Shown here: positions 44,989-54,919 of the stretch, one piece after another
Position numbering within the stretch: the first letter of the stretch is position 1
Layout of the letters: the number at the start of each line of letters is the position of its first letter
DNA from: Chitinophaga eiseniae
GTDB taxonomy: Bacteria; Bacteroidota; Bacteroidia; Chitinophagales; Chitinophagaceae
Assembly (NCBI RefSeq): GCF_012641265.1
Contig: NZ_JABAHZ010000003.1
Span: forward strand, 62,001 to 126,000
DNA: 64,000 nucleotides
Direction of reading: 5' to 3'
Made by a program: the position numbers and the translations under genes
Notes under the pieces: generated by a model
The model's input: only the letters and a program-made list of their open reading frames with translations
What the model was told of the DNA's origin: nothing
The model's database searches: none

Positions 44989-46542
44989 ATGGCATCCCCC
45001 AATACAAATATGCTGACTACCAAACTCATAATAACCAATAAATCAGCGCTGCAGGCCAAATATGGTGATGCACATCAACAGATACTGGATGACATTAACG
45101 CATTACTGGCCTTTGACGTCAGTCGCCACCTGGATGCGCATGTTATTTTCCTGGATGATGCGGCACAGATGCAATCCTGCCAGGCCACGGCGGTAACAGA
45201 TGTCACTGATGATGCACAGCATAAGAAAGCCATCGATGACCTGTACCGTTTTTTCTCGCCGGGATATCTACTGCTGTTGGGCGCACAGGATATTATTCCA
45301 CTACAGCGCCTGAAAAACCTGCTGCCGGGGGAAAACGATCCGGATGCCGTCATTCCCAGCGATCTGCCATATGCCTGTGATACACCCTATGACACAGATC
45401 CGGGTAAATTTATTGCACCTACCCGGGTGGTAGGACGCTTACCGGATGTACCGGCACAAGGCGATCCCGCGTACTTACATACACTGATCAACAATATTAT
45501 TACGGCTGTTCCCTCCACCCGGAGCGAATACCTGCCCTACTTTTCGCTCAGTACCTTTGACTGGCAGGATTCAACGCAAAACAGCCTGCAAAGCATTTTC
45601 GGGAATCACAACAGCTTACAGCTGTTTCCCGGGGATCCAAGTTTTACGGGTACTAACTGGACAGCGGAGCAATTACAGCCTAAAACACATTTCCTCAACT
45701 GTCACGGCGCCATCAACAATCCCGCTTACTACGGGCAGAAAATTGCTGATTTCCCGATGGCATTGCGGTCGGATATACTCACCAACAAAATTGCATTTGG
45801 CACCATCGTAGCGGCCGAATGCTGCTATGGCGGGCAACTGTTCGATCCGAAGAAAAACAGCGCCCGGCGGATGAGTATGGCCAATAGCTACCTGCTTAAT
45901 CATGCACTGGCCTTTGTAGGCGCCACCAATATCGCATATGGTCCGCCTACCGGGCAGGGACTATCAGACCTGCTCACCCAGTATTTTGTGATCAATGTGC
46001 TGAATGGCGCCTCCACCGGCAGGGCTTTGCTGGAAGCAAGACAGCGGTTCCTTCATGAAATGGGTCCTACCCTGGATCCTTATGAGCTGAAAACAACCGC
46101 ACAGTTTTACCTGTTGGGCGATCCTTCCCTGCAACCGGTTATCAACGACAAAGATCCCAGCGCCACGAGTGCACAGGCTCCCTTTGTTAATGCCCTGCAG
46201 AACCGCCGTGATAACCTGGAAGCCCGCGGCAAAATGCTGGACGATTTTATTGCCGTACCACAGCCGTCTGATGACGGGCATGCCACAGACCCCGCACTGC
46301 ACACTGCCCTACATCAATTACTCGATGAAAAAAGCTTTGCTAAAACACGCACACAGAAAATATATGTCAACAAAAAAAATAAAGACATGGGCAAAGAAGA
46401 AGCACATAGCTCCATGCCATCTGTAAAATTTCATGTATTTTCGGAATCAACTGCCAATGGGGACACACCTTTAACCAAGGTCCTGGTGGTAAAAGAAAAA
46501 AACAATCAAATACTGGGATATCGTGAATATGTCAGCAGATAA
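44989..46542 (+). CDS. C25 (gingipain-like) cysteine peptidase, no signal peptide
   Basis: The 517-aa protein carries the caspase-fold signature of family C25: THFLNCHGAINNP with the catalytic His (H239) and IVAAECCYGGQLFD with the catalytic Cys (C278 or C279). It also has the typical closing FYLLGDPSLQPV near residue 373-384. Classic gingipains are exported, but this protein starts ASPNTNMLTTKLIITN with no signal peptide, so it is predicted to be cytoplasmic. The about 130-residue C-terminal tail is unknown. It is the first gene of a three-gene rightward cluster. Confidence 0.88.
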   Translation: MASPNTNMLTTKLIITNKSALQAKYGDAHQQILDDINALLAFDVSRHLDAHVIFLDDAAQMQSCQATAVTDVTDDAQHKKAIDDLYRFFSPGYLLLLGAQDIIPLQRLKNLLPGENDPDAVIPSDLPYACDTPYDTDPGKFIAPTRVVGRLPDVPAQGDPAYLHTLINNIITAVPSTRSEYLPYFSLSTFDWQDSTQNSLQSIFGNHNSLQLFPGDPSFTGTNWTAEQLQPKTHFLNCHGAINNPAYYGQKIADFPMALRSDILTNKIAFGTIVAAECCYGGQLFDPKKNSARRMSMANSYLLNHALAFVGATNIAYGPPTGQGLSDLLTQYFVINVLNGASTGRALLEARQRFLHEMGPTLDPYELKTTAQFYLLGDPSLQPVINDKDPSATSAQAPFVNALQNRRDNLEARGKMLDDFIAVPQPSDDGHATDPALHTALHQLLDEKSFAKTRTQKIYVNKKNKDMGKEEAHSSMPSVKFHVFSESTANGDTPLTKVLVVKEKNNQILGYREYVSR

Positions 46543-46801
46543 AACGAACCGGGATGATAAAGACCATCCCTTTGTGACGCTTACGGGGCGCCTGGTGTTG
46601 CGCACATTTGGCAGACATAGCAAAAGCGAGCACCTGGCGGTATACCTGGTTTCCGACCAGGGCGACTACCTCATACGCCCGGCAGGCGCCAACCCTTTTA
46701 TGCCCGATGCCCTGATGCCGCTGGTAGGTAAAACCATCATCGCTACCGGATATATAGAGGATTACGTATTCCTTGCCCAAACCTGGAAAGAGGAAGAATA
46801 G
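46529..46801 (+). CDS. Small hypothetical protein in the C25 operon
   Basis: I start at the ATG at 46529; a GTG at 46523 is also in frame. The gene overlaps the end of the peptidase gene by 14 bp, a strong sign of coupling. The about 90-aa product is beta-rich (FVTLTGRLVLRTFGRHSKSEHLAVYLV) and looks like an OB- or SH3-sized fold. I do not recognise a family. Confidence 0.65.
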   Translation: MSADKTNRDDKDHPFVTLTGRLVLRTFGRHSKSEHLAVYLVSDQGDYLIRPAGANPFMPDALMPLVGKTIIATGYIEDYVFLAQTWKEEE

Positions 46802-46875
46802 CTATTTTTTGCTATTTTGTCGTTTCAACGTTATCCGCTGCCCGCGCATCGTGGCAAACGGCCAAATGCTAACCT

Positions 46876-47493
46876 ATGAACTTATCAGCGTTTATTAACC
46901 ACCTTGTACGCGAAGGACAAATAGCTGTAGTAGATGATCTTCCCCCCCTCTTGCCGGCTGCATCTGCCGATGCACTGGAGGTACTGACAGATTATTATCA
47001 CCACGACAAACTGGAAATGCCCGCTACCGCACCGGAATTTGATCCCGATGCCGCCCTGTGGGCAGCCACCTACATCTACCAGGCAGTGCGGCTGATCATG
47101 CTCCGCAGCATACAGCCCAACAAGGTGTTGCCGGGGTTATCTCTTTATACGGGGCGTATCAATGCCGACAGCATTTACAGCGCCGATCTTTGCCTGAGGT
47201 ATTTGCCCGACCTGCTCAGCTTAACCAGGAAACTGGATGCACAGGATGCATTGGTTATGCATATCAGGGAAACCGCCATGCAATGGCCCTTTTCATCTAC
47301 GGGTATGCAACTGACGGCAAAAGGATCATTGGCGGGCATCATTTCATCGCCCGCGCTGCTGCAGGCGTATGCAGACAGAATTATTGTTACCAGGGATTAT
47401 CCCCGTTGCGGGGTACCCGCCGTACGGGATGCGGTAAATGCGTCCCTGGGCGACTATGCCAGCGTGCTATGGCCCGGTTATCCTGTGTTATAA
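46876..47493 (+). CDS. Hypothetical protein following the C25 peptidase
   Basis: This 205-aa soluble protein is mostly alpha-helical (PDAALWAATYIYQAVRLIMLRSIQ and YLPDLLSLTRKLDAQDALVMHI). I do not recognise a domain and see no signal peptide. It lies 74 bp after the small gene in the same direction and is probably part of the same operon. It converges on the dipeptide epimerase gene, 10 bp away. Confidence 0.65.
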   Translation: MNLSAFINHLVREGQIAVVDDLPPLLPAASADALEVLTDYYHHDKLEMPATAPEFDPDAALWAATYIYQAVRLIMLRSIQPNKVLPGLSLYTGRINADSIYSADLCLRYLPDLLSLTRKLDAQDALVMHIRETAMQWPFSSTGMQLTAKGSLAGIISSPALLQAYADRIIVTRDYPRCGVPAVRDAVNASLGDYASVLWPGYPVL

Positions 47494-47503
47494 ACAAACA
47501 GGA

Positions 47504-48517
47504 TCAACGTAATAACGTGGCGCCCGTTCCTGTTCTGTTGGCATATATAATACGGCCGTGTTCCATTGTAATGCCATCGGCCGTATCTTCCGCCAACAAC
47601 AACGGCCCATCCATATCCACGTAATCCAGGAATGGAAGCAAGTGCGCCACTGCCGAAGTACCAACCGTGCTTTCATTCATACTACCTGTCATCACTTTCA
47701 TACCTGCCTGCTTAGCGGCTGTAATCATACGCAGCGCCGGGGTGATACCACCGCATTTGGTGAGTTTGATGTTGATGCCATGAAAATAGCCGATACATTC
47801 GGCTACATCCTGTTCTACGATACAACTTTCATCTGCTATTACCGGCAGTACCACGTTTTCGTATACCCGCTTCATGCCTGCTTTGTCGGCGGCGGCCATG
47901 GGTTGTTCTATAAATTCAACGCCCAGCTCCTTTAACGCGATGGCATTGTGCAAAGTTTCTTCTACGCCCCAGGCACAGTTGGCATCTACACGAAAAACAG
48001 CATCGGTATGCTTTCTCAGCTCTTTGATGATGGCTATATCTTCTTTGGTGCCCAGTTTTATTTTATAGATAGGCCAGGGAAATTCCTGCAGCTTACGCAC
48101 CATGTTCTCCACCGTATCTATCCCAATCGTATAATCTGTCAGGGGATTATGGCGGGTATCCAATCCCCATACTTCATACAATTTCTTTTGTTGTTGTTTA
48201 GCGTAGAGGTCCCATGCCGCAATATCGAGGGCGCAAAGGGCAAACATATTGTCTTGCAGCAGTGGGTACATATCCTGCCAGAATGCTGCCGGAGTGGTGA
48301 GCTGATAGTTTTCAATAAACAGGCGATGCTCTTCGATGGCCTGCATTAACAGGGGCACCGTCATGTTATAATAAGCATTATCGGCGGTTTCTCCCAGGCC
48401 GCTGATACCGTTCTGCTCCAGCTTTACGACCAGCAGGGGTTGCACATCCTTTGATTTACGGGAGATCGTAAAAGTATAACGAAACTTTAGTTCATAAGGG
48501 TAAAGCGCCAGGTTCAT
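47504..48517 (-). CDS. L-Ala-D/L-Glu (dipeptide) epimerase, enolase superfamily
   Basis: The 337-aa protein has the muconate-lactonizing-enzyme fold pattern. The two-lysine motif is in PIYKIKLGTKED, metal ligands are in RVDANCAW, EFIEQP and VIADESC, and the second acid/base lysine is in INIKLTKCGGI. The closing MTGSMNESTVG is specific for dipeptide epimerases. It interconverts L-Ala-D-Glu and L-Ala-L-Glu from cell-wall peptides so they can be degraded. Confidence 0.9.
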   Translation of the reverse strand: MNLALYPYELKFRYTFTISRKSKDVQPLLVVKLEQNGISGLGETADNAYYNMTVPLLMQAIEEHRLFIENYQLTTPAAFWQDMYPLLQDNMFALCALDIAAWDLYAKQQQKKLYEVWGLDTRHNPLTDYTIGIDTVENMVRKLQEFPWPIYKIKLGTKEDIAIIKELRKHTDAVFRVDANCAWGVEETLHNAIALKELGVEFIEQPMAAADKAGMKRVYENVVLPVIADESCIVEQDVAECIGYFHGINIKLTKCGGITPALRMITAAKQAGMKVMTGSMNESTVGTSAVAHLLPFLDYVDMDGPLLLAEDTADGITMEHGRIIYANRTGTGATLLR

Positions 48518-48584
48518 AATAGGATGCTATTCCGTTTGATGAAATAACAAATTACGGATTAAGCTGCATACATTCTTAAAGAGA

Positions 48585-51197
48585 TCAGTAGTCGTTGATA
48601 GGCTTGGCTATACGATACCGCCAATAGTGCGATGCTACCGCAGGGATATTAATTCTTTCTGCATCCGGGTGTACCTGTGCATGATGCCCGGCAGCTGCCA
48701 GCAGGTCCTGTAATTGAAAGATGCGCCACATGGCAGGCGCTTGTATATGCCGGGTAATAATTTGTTGCAATAGCGCCGGGGTGGCTGCTGCAGGGGCGGT
48801 ACCAGCCTGGTATAATTGTTCCCGGTAGTATTCCCGGGAGCGAACAGGATCTTCTTCCCACCATCCCCTGAGGGTGCTCATATCGTGTGTATCGGGGGTC
48901 AGTACCGACAGGTAGGGCGCCTTGTTTAAATCAGTGAAGCTGTCTGTTGCCGACTTAGGCATGCGCTCTACTTCCAGGCTTAATATTCCCAGCGCCTGCA
49001 TTACGCCGGGTACACAATCGGGCACCATGCCCAGGTCTTCCCCGCAGATCAACATATTAGTAGCGCGTTTGATCAGGGGGAGTTTATGCATGGCTTCCTT
49101 GCGCCAGCAGCTCTCCTGCCGTACATAGAAATAGTCGTGGTACAGCGCCAACAGGCTGTTCTGTTCTTTTTTGCCAAGCGCGGCAAAAGAGCGGGTAGCG
49201 GCCAGGTCATAACGGGGATGGTACAACGTTCTGTTCCGGTCGGTAACCCGGATAAACAATACATCTGCGATCAAATGACAGAGTATATGCTTTACTGCTT
49301 CCGGCAGGGCAGCAGCGGCCACTTTACGTTGGGTATTAAATTCTGGCAACAACTGATAACGTCCGTCTCCGAGGGGAATCATCAGTTTATCTTTCATGAT
49401 GCCGGCATAGTTGCCGAAAGCCTCTTCCAGTATAGCCTGTGTGATATAGGGCTGGCAGTACCGGTTTTCGTCGAAGTCGATGCCCCGTTGCCTTATTTCC
49501 TCGCGGCTAACGGGTATGGCTGGATGAAAATATCCCAGCAGTCCCTGAATGGCATCAGCGGGTATTTGCCAGATACGGAAGAAACCGAGGATATGGTCGA
49601 TACGGAAGGCGTCGAAATAAACGGACATATGCCGCAGGCGTTGCTGCCACCATTCGAGGCCGTTGGCGGCCATCTGTTTCCAGTTCCAGGTGGGGAATCC
49701 CCAGTTTTGCCCGGTGGCGGTAAACCCATCTGGCGGGGCGCCGGCCTGCATATCGAGGTGATAATATGCCGGATGCATCCAGGTATCTACGCTGTGCCGG
49801 GCTACCCCGATGGGAATGTCTCCCTTGAGGGCAACCCCATGCTGGTGAATAGCGGTAGTAGCAGCCACCAGCTGGCGATGCAGGTGATACTGTACAAAGA
49901 AATGGTAATGCGCCGCACTGGCCGCCGCTTCGCTGCCAGCCATCAGCCGGCTGATGGCTGTATAGTCGTATACGTTATATTCCGGCCATTGGCTGAAATC
50001 ACTGGTGTTATATTGTTCCCTTAAATAGCAGAAGGCTGCATAAGGCAGGAGCCAGTATTCATTGGCGGCAAACCACTGCCAGTAATCCGGCGTCTGGAGC
50101 TGCGCGCTCATTTGTTCATATAAAGCGTGCAGGTAGGCCAGTTTAAAGGACATGACCGTTTCATAGTCGACCGTTTCTTTTTCATTGAGCCATTGCCGTA
50201 ACCGCCCGAATTGCCGCTGTAACGGGTGCTGATCCGGCAGCACGCCTACATCCTGGAGGCGTATGTATTGCGGATGCAGGGCAAAGGAAGAGATAGCCGC
50301 ATAGGGATATGAATCTTTCCAGGTATTAGTTTGGATGGTATCATTTACCGGGAGTACCTGTATAAGTTGCAGGTGATGGCGCTGTGCCCAGGCTGCCAGC
50401 TGTGGCAGGTCGGCAAACTCGCCTGTACCAAATCCCTCGGCGCTGCGCAGGCTGAATACGGGTATCGCTACACCGGTTCCTTTCCAGGGTGTATGTTGGA
50501 TACGCAGGATACCATCGTGCAATATTACCTGGCGACCGGCGATGGCTGCCGTTTGCAGCTGCCTGTCTTCACCGTCCTCATAGTAGAGGAACCGTTTGGC
50601 TTCCAGGTCGTAGATCCCGTATTTATACAAAAGTGGTACCGGCACACCAGGGAGTTGAAGCGCCCCGGAAAACCAACCCTGGGCATCATACTGCAGCAGC
50701 AAAGGCTGAGCCGTATTCCAGTTGCCGGTTTGATGATTACTTCCCAACAGGCATACCGTTTTACCGGCATCCAGGAGGGGCGCCTGTACACGGAATATGT
50801 GAGTAGCTGTGGTAAAGCCTGGCGCCGGTGCCACCGGCCTTTTATAAAAAACACGGGAAAAGGGAGCTGTGAGCCAGGCATTTTCCGGGTGGCCGGCATC
50901 ATTCCAGGTATCCGTAAAAACAATCTCCTGGTGGGCGCCAGGGGTAATCGTACAGGCTCTTACTTGTCCTTCATAACGCACATCTTCCAGTTCCCGGACC
51001 AGGTATTGGTATTGCAGGGTAAACGTTTCACCGGGGGGCAGCTGAATGTCGGTATACCACCAGTCTTCATTCAGCCAGCGCATGGCATGTGCGTGTTTAG
51101 GCACATCGTTGCCTAATGCGGGTAAGTTACCAAGCAGGTAAAGATTCTGCCCGTAATAGGTACGGTAACGGAGATAAAAACGTAATCTGTAGTTCAT
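48585..51197 (-). CDS. malQ: 4-alpha-glucanotransferase with two N-terminal CBM20 modules
   Basis: This 870-aa protein starts with two starch-binding CBM20-like domains (LYLLGNLPALGND near 19-31; VCLLGSNHQTGNWN near 145-160). A GH77 catalytic domain follows from about residue 255 (VFSLRSAEGFGTGEFADLPQL). The nucleophile Asp is in FDAFRIDHILGFF, the acid/base Glu in LICGEDLGMVPD and the third carboxylate in TPDTHDMSTLRGWW. It transfers glucan segments between maltodextrins. The two modules and the 870-aa length are typical of the Bacteroidetes/plant DPE2-like form. It lies downstream of dnaK, separated by a hairpin. Confidence 0.93.
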   Translation of the reverse strand: MNYRLRFYLRYRTYYGQNLYLLGNLPALGNDVPKHAHAMRWLNEDWWYTDIQLPPGETFTLQYQYLVRELEDVRYEGQVRACTITPGAHQEIVFTDTWNDAGHPENAWLTAPFSRVFYKRPVAPAPGFTTATHIFRVQAPLLDAGKTVCLLGSNHQTGNWNTAQPLLLQYDAQGWFSGALQLPGVPVPLLYKYGIYDLEAKRFLYYEDGEDRQLQTAAIAGRQVILHDGILRIQHTPWKGTGVAIPVFSLRSAEGFGTGEFADLPQLAAWAQRHHLQLIQVLPVNDTIQTNTWKDSYPYAAISSFALHPQYIRLQDVGVLPDQHPLQRQFGRLRQWLNEKETVDYETVMSFKLAYLHALYEQMSAQLQTPDYWQWFAANEYWLLPYAAFCYLREQYNTSDFSQWPEYNVYDYTAISRLMAGSEAAASAAHYHFFVQYHLHRQLVAATTAIHQHGVALKGDIPIGVARHSVDTWMHPAYYHLDMQAGAPPDGFTATGQNWGFPTWNWKQMAANGLEWWQQRLRHMSVYFDAFRIDHILGFFRIWQIPADAIQGLLGYFHPAIPVSREEIRQRGIDFDENRYCQPYITQAILEEAFGNYAGIMKDKLMIPLGDGRYQLLPEFNTQRKVAAAALPEAVKHILCHLIADVLFIRVTDRNRTLYHPRYDLAATRSFAALGKKEQNSLLALYHDYFYVRQESCWRKEAMHKLPLIKRATNMLICGEDLGMVPDCVPGVMQALGILSLEVERMPKSATDSFTDLNKAPYLSVLTPDTHDMSTLRGWWEEDPVRSREYYREQLYQAGTAPAAATPALLQQIITRHIQAPAMWRIFQLQDLLAAAGHHAQVHPDAERINIPAVASHYWRYRIAKPINDY

Positions 51198-51238
51198 CAG
51201 GTTCCTGCAAAGTAAGAAAAAGCAGGCAAAGGAGGAAG

Positions 51239-51288
51239 CTAATAAGCCGAAGGCCAGTGCATGAATGCACCGGCCTTCGGCTTATTAG
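51239..51288 (-). terminator. Hairpin between dnaK and malQ
   Basis: A perfect 17-bp inverted repeat (51239-51255 with 51272-51288) encloses a second stem (GTGCAT 51257-51262 with ATGCAC 51265-51270). It lies 24 bp after the dnaK stop and 41 bp before the malQ start and is probably the dnaK terminator. Confidence 0.75.
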
Positions 51289-51312
51289 TTTTATATGCTT
51301 TTCAGCTTTCGC

Positions 51313-53217
51313 TTACTTCACTTCTTCAAATTCTGCGTCAGTTACGCCATCATTGCCAGCATTAGGTTGGCCTTGTGGCTCGCCACCGTTTGGCTGACCG
51401 CCTTCCGGCTGACCCTGAGAAGCTTTGTACAGCTCTTCAGAAGCAGCAGTCCAGGCAGCTTCCAGTTCAGCAGTAGCTGTATCCAGCTGTGCACTGTCCT
51501 GTGATTTGTGTGCCTCTCTCAGTTTGTCCAGCGCAGTTTCGATGGTCGCTTTTTTATCAGCAGGCAGTTTATCACCGTATTCTTTCACCTGTTTTTCAGT
51601 TTGGAAGATCAGGCTGTCTGCTTTATTGAGCTTTTCGATTTTTTCGCGTTGTTCTTTATCGGCGGATTCGTTGGCTTTCGCTTCGGCTTTCATCTTTTCG
51701 ATTTCATCCTTGTTCAAACCACTACCTGCTTCGATCTTGATGTTCTGTGTTTTACCGGTGCCTTTATCTTTTGCAGTTACATGCAGGATACCGTTGGCAT
51801 CGATATCGAAGATTACTTCGATCTGTGGAACACCACGTGGAGCCGGAGGAATATCACCTAAGATAAAGCGGCCCAGTGTTCTGTTCTGGTTAGCCATTGG
51901 TCTTTCCCCTTGCAATACATGGATTTCCACGCTAGGCTGGCTATCTGCTGCTGTAGAGAAGGTTTCAGACTTCTTGGTAGGAATAGTGGTATTGGATTCG
52001 ATCAGTTTGGTCATTACACCGCCCATGGTTTCGATACCGAGTGACAGTGGCGTAACGTCGAGTAACAGTACATCTTTTACTTCACCGGTCAATACACCAC
52101 CCTGGATAGCAGCACCCACCGCTACTACTTCATCGGGGTTTACACCTCTGTTAGGTTTTTTACCGAAGAATTTTTCTACTACTTCCTGGATTTTAGGAAT
52201 ACGGGTAGAACCACCTACCAGGATTACTTCATCAATTTCGGAAGTGTTCATGCCGGCATCTTTCAGCGCTTTACGGCAAGGCTCCAGTGTTCTTTCCACC
52301 AGGCTGTCGCTCAGTTGCTCAAATTTAGCACGGGTTAATTTTTTCACTAAGTGTTTAGGAACGCCATCTACAGCAGTGATGTAAGGCAGGTTGATTTCTG
52401 TTTCCTGGGAAGAAGACAGTTCAATCTTTGCTTTTTCAGCAGCTTCCTTCAAACGTTGCCATGACATGGGGTCTTTGTGTAAATCTACTGCTTCATCCTT
52501 CTTGAATTCATCTGCCAGCCAGTCCATGATCACTTTATCGAAGTCGTCACCACCGAGGTGAGTATCACCATTGGTAGATTTTACTTCAAATACGCCATCA
52601 CCCAGTTCCAGGATGGAGATATCGAAGGTACCACCACCAAGGTCAAATACGGCGATTTTGCTGTCATGATGTTTTTTATCCAGGCCATAAGCCAGGGCAG
52701 CGGCAGTAGGTTCGTTGATAATACGGCGAACAGTTAAGCCGGCGATTTCACCTGCTTCTTTGGTAGCCTGACGCTGTGCATCGTTAAAGTAAGCAGGAAC
52801 CGTAATTACCGCTTCGGTTACTTCCTGTCCCAGGTAGTCTTCCGCAGTTTTCTTCATTTTCTGAAGTACCATAGCGGAAATTTCCTGTGGAGTATATAAT
52901 CTGCCTTCTATATCTATACGGGTAGTATTATTATCACCCTTTACCACTTTATATGTAACGTGTGTCAGTTCGTTGGTTACTTCATCAAAATGACGGCCCA
53001 TGAAACGTTTTACTGACATGATGGTGTTTACGGGGTTGGTAATAGCCTGACGCTTTGCAGGGTCACCTACTTTCCTTTCTCCGTTCTTCAAAAAAGCCAC
53101 TACAGATGGGGTTGTTCTCCTTCCCTCATCATTGGCAATCACTACCGGTTCGTTACCTTCCATTACGGCAACGCATGAATTGGTAGTTCCTAAGTCAATG
53201 CCTATTATTTTTCCCAT
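51313..53217 (-). CDS. dnaK: Hsp70 chaperone DnaK
   Basis: The 634-aa protein is a canonical Dna[18 protein letters not shown] at the start, the [17 protein letters not shown] phosphate loop and the linker [15 protein letters not shown]. The C-terminal lid ends in a Gly/Gln/Asn-rich tail with [14 protein letters not shown]. It folds and protects proteins with DnaJ and GrpE, which are not in this window. Unlike in many bacteria, dnaJ and grpE are not adjacent. Confidence 0.98.
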   Translation of the reverse strand: MGKIIGIDLGTTNSCVAVMEGNEPVVIANDEGRRTTPSVVAFLKNGERKVGDPAKRQAITNPVNTIMSVKRFMGRHFDEVTNELTHVTYKVVKGDNNTTRIDIEGRLYTPQEISAMVLQKMKKTAEDYLGQEVTEAVITVPAYFNDAQRQATKEAGEIAGLTVRRIINEPTAAALAYGLDKKHHDSKIAVFDLGGGTFDISILELGDGVFEVKSTNGDTHLGGDDFDKVIMDWLADEFKKDEAVDLHKDPMSWQRLKEAAEKAKIELSSSQETEINLPYITAVDGVPKHLVKKLTRAKFEQLSDSLVERTLEPCRKALKDAGMNTSEIDEVILVGGSTRIPKIQEVVEKFFGKKPNRGVNPDEVVAVGAAIQGGVLTGEVKDVLLLDVTPLSLGIETMGGVMTKLIESNTTIPTKKSETFSTAADSQPSVEIHVLQGERPMANQNRTLGRFILGDIPPAPRGVPQIEVIFDIDANGILHVTAKDKGTGKTQNIKIEAGSGLNKDEIEKMKAEAKANESADKEQREKIEKLNKADSLIFQTEKQVKEYGDKLPADKKATIETALDKLREAHKSQDSAQLDTATAELEAAWTAASEELYKASQGQPEGGQPNGGEPQGQPNAGNDGVTDAEFEEVK

Positions 53218-53492
53218 AGTATTAAAGATTATCCTTTAGTTGTAAGTTGTTTTCTGTTTGTCGTTCGTTTGTCAATGATTATGCCAAGCAAAAAAATATG
53301 AAATTATGTCAGTCAGGTCCCCTATATTTGATGTAATATTTAGTGGCTCAACCAATTGGATACTGCAAGAACGTCCAATAACTAAATAAATTAAGCGACA
53401 AATTGTTCATAACCTCGCCTTCCTCTGCCCTATTTTATTCCCAGACCTACCCATTTTTATTCGTGCAAATTGTGTAACCTAATGTTAATCTT
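53218..53492. other. Divergent region between dnaK and the OmpA-family gene
   Basis: These 275 bp must hold the promoters of both genes. TATATTTG (plus strand, 53332-53339) matches the -7 consensus but is about 150 bp from the OmpA-family start. No CIRCE (TTAGCACTC-N9-GAGTGCTAA) element was seen upstream of dnaK. Confidence 0.4.
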
Positions 53493-54851
53493 ATGAACAA
53501 ATCCATTCTATGGAGGTCAGCATGCTTGCTGTTAGCACTCCCCCCAATGATGAGCCAGGCTCAGCACCAACCTGCCGGCGCCACTCCTTCCGTTCGACTG
53601 TTCCAGGGCCCCAGCGACTATAAAACGTGGTCAATTGGAGTAAATGGTGGCATGTTGGCACCTGTGGCGGCGACTGGTGGCAGTAACGACTTCACCAAGT
53701 GGAAAGGTTCCTTCGGCTATGGCGCCTATGTGAAATACCAGTTACTTCATTTCCTGGCCCTGCGTGCCGATTATGTAGGTGGTAAATTACAGGCAGATAA
53801 CAGCAAAAACCTGGGCAATGGCGCTCCCCTGGTAAGCCCTTACAAATCTTATGAAACCAAACTCCCCTGGTCTGCCACGCTGAACGCAGTATTTAATATC
53901 ACCACGGTGAATTGGCTATTCCGCGAAAACTTTGTACAGCTCTATGCATCCGTGGGAGGAGGTTTGGCCGGATATAAGCCTACCCTGGAGCTAAACAACG
54001 GAACTAAAGTGGATTACAAGACCGATAACAAGGCTATCAAAGAACTGATTATACCCGTAGGCGCCGGACTGAAGTTTAAATTATCAGAAGTGGTGAACCT
54101 CGATTTGGGCTACACCATGTACTACACCGATGGAGATAACCTGGATGGGTATTACCATGGCCCTAATAAGGATAAGTATTCCTATGGCTATGCAGGGCTG
54201 GAGTTTGCCCTGGGCAAGAAAGGCAAAAAGCAGTTGCAGTGGCATAACCCCGCCAAGGCTATGTACGATGAGCTGGAAGCACAAAAGACTACCCTGGCGG
54301 CTTCCCTCGACGCTGCCAATCAAAACAATGCCAGGTTGACTGCTGACGTGGATAAACTGACAAAAGACAGCGACGGCGATGGCGTTTCCGACTTCTTCGA
54401 TAAATGCCCCGGTACACCGGCCAACACCAAAGTGGATGGCTCCGGCTGCCCGCTGCCTGTGCCGGTTATTGAGAAAAAAGAAGAAAAAATAGTGATTACG
54501 GAAGAAGATAACCGTATCGTAAAAGAAGCCATCCAGAACCTTGAATTCGATTTTGCCAAAGCCAGTATCAAGCCACATTCTTACCCGGCATTAGACCGCG
54601 TGGCAGACCTGCTGATACGCAAAAACCTGAACCTCAAACTGAGTGGCCATACAGACAACGTAGGCAGCAAAGCGAGAAACCTCGCCCTGTCAAGAGAAAG
54701 AGCCGAATCCGTCAAAGCTTACCTGGTAGGCAAAGGCGTGAACGCGTCTAAAATCGAAGCTGTTGGCTATGGCATGACACAGCCGATTGCCAGCAATAAA
54801 ACCGCTGCCGGCCGCCAGAAGAACCGTAGGGTTGAGTTTACGATATTTTAG
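53493..54851 (+). CDS. OmpA-family outer-membrane protein with TSP3-type repeat
   Basis: The 452-aa protein has a signal peptide (ACLLLALPPMMSQAQHQ), an N-terminal eight-strand-like barrel (about residues 40-245), a coiled stretch, a calcium-binding thrombospondin-3-type segment (DSDGDGVSDFFDKCPGTP) and a C-terminal OmpA peptidoglycan-binding domain (ITE.. to LSGHTDNVGSKARNLALSRERAESVKAYL). It links the outer membrane to the cell wall. The closing NRRVEFTIF is typical. Confidence 0.95.
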   Translation: MNKSILWRSACLLLALPPMMSQAQHQPAGATPSVRLFQGPSDYKTWSIGVNGGMLAPVAATGGSNDFTKWKGSFGYGAYVKYQLLHFLALRADYVGGKLQADNSKNLGNGAPLVSPYKSYETKLPWSATLNAVFNITTVNWLFRENFVQLYASVGGGLAGYKPTLELNNGTKVDYKTDNKAIKELIIPVGAGLKFKLSEVVNLDLGYTMYYTDGDNLDGYYHGPNKDKYSYGYAGLEFALGKKGKKQLQWHNPAKAMYDELEAQKTTLAASLDAANQNNARLTADVDKLTKDSDGDGVSDFFDKCPGTPANTKVDGSGCPLPVPVIEKKEEKIVITEEDNRIVKEAIQNLEFDFAKASIKPHSYPALDRVADLLIRKNLNLKLSGHTDNVGSKARNLALSRERAESVKAYLVGKGVNASKIEAVGYGMTQPIASNKTAAGRQKNRRVEFTIF

Positions 54852-54874
54852 CAATAGTTGTTAATAATAAAAGC

Positions 54875-54915
54875 AAATAGGGATTTTCGGTTTAAGACCG
54901 AAATCCCTATTTTTA
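54875..54915 (+). terminator. Terminator of the OmpA-family gene
   Basis: AAATAGGGATTTTCGGT (54875-54891) pairs, with one bulged T, with ACCGAAATCCCTATTT (54897-54912), then TTTA. The following GNAT gene starts only 5 bp later. Confidence 0.8.
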
Positions 54916-54919
54916 TTTA

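Noticed and set aside
46523..46528. GTG start for the small gene after the C25 peptidase
   Set aside because: The ATG two codons downstream is preferred; the difference is trivial.
49086..50024. Plus-strand frame inside malQ
   Set aside because: It is antisense to conserved GH77 catalytic motifs.
53218..53492. CIRCE element upstream of dnaK
   Set aside because: No TTAGCACTC / GAGTGCTAA inverted repeat could be found.
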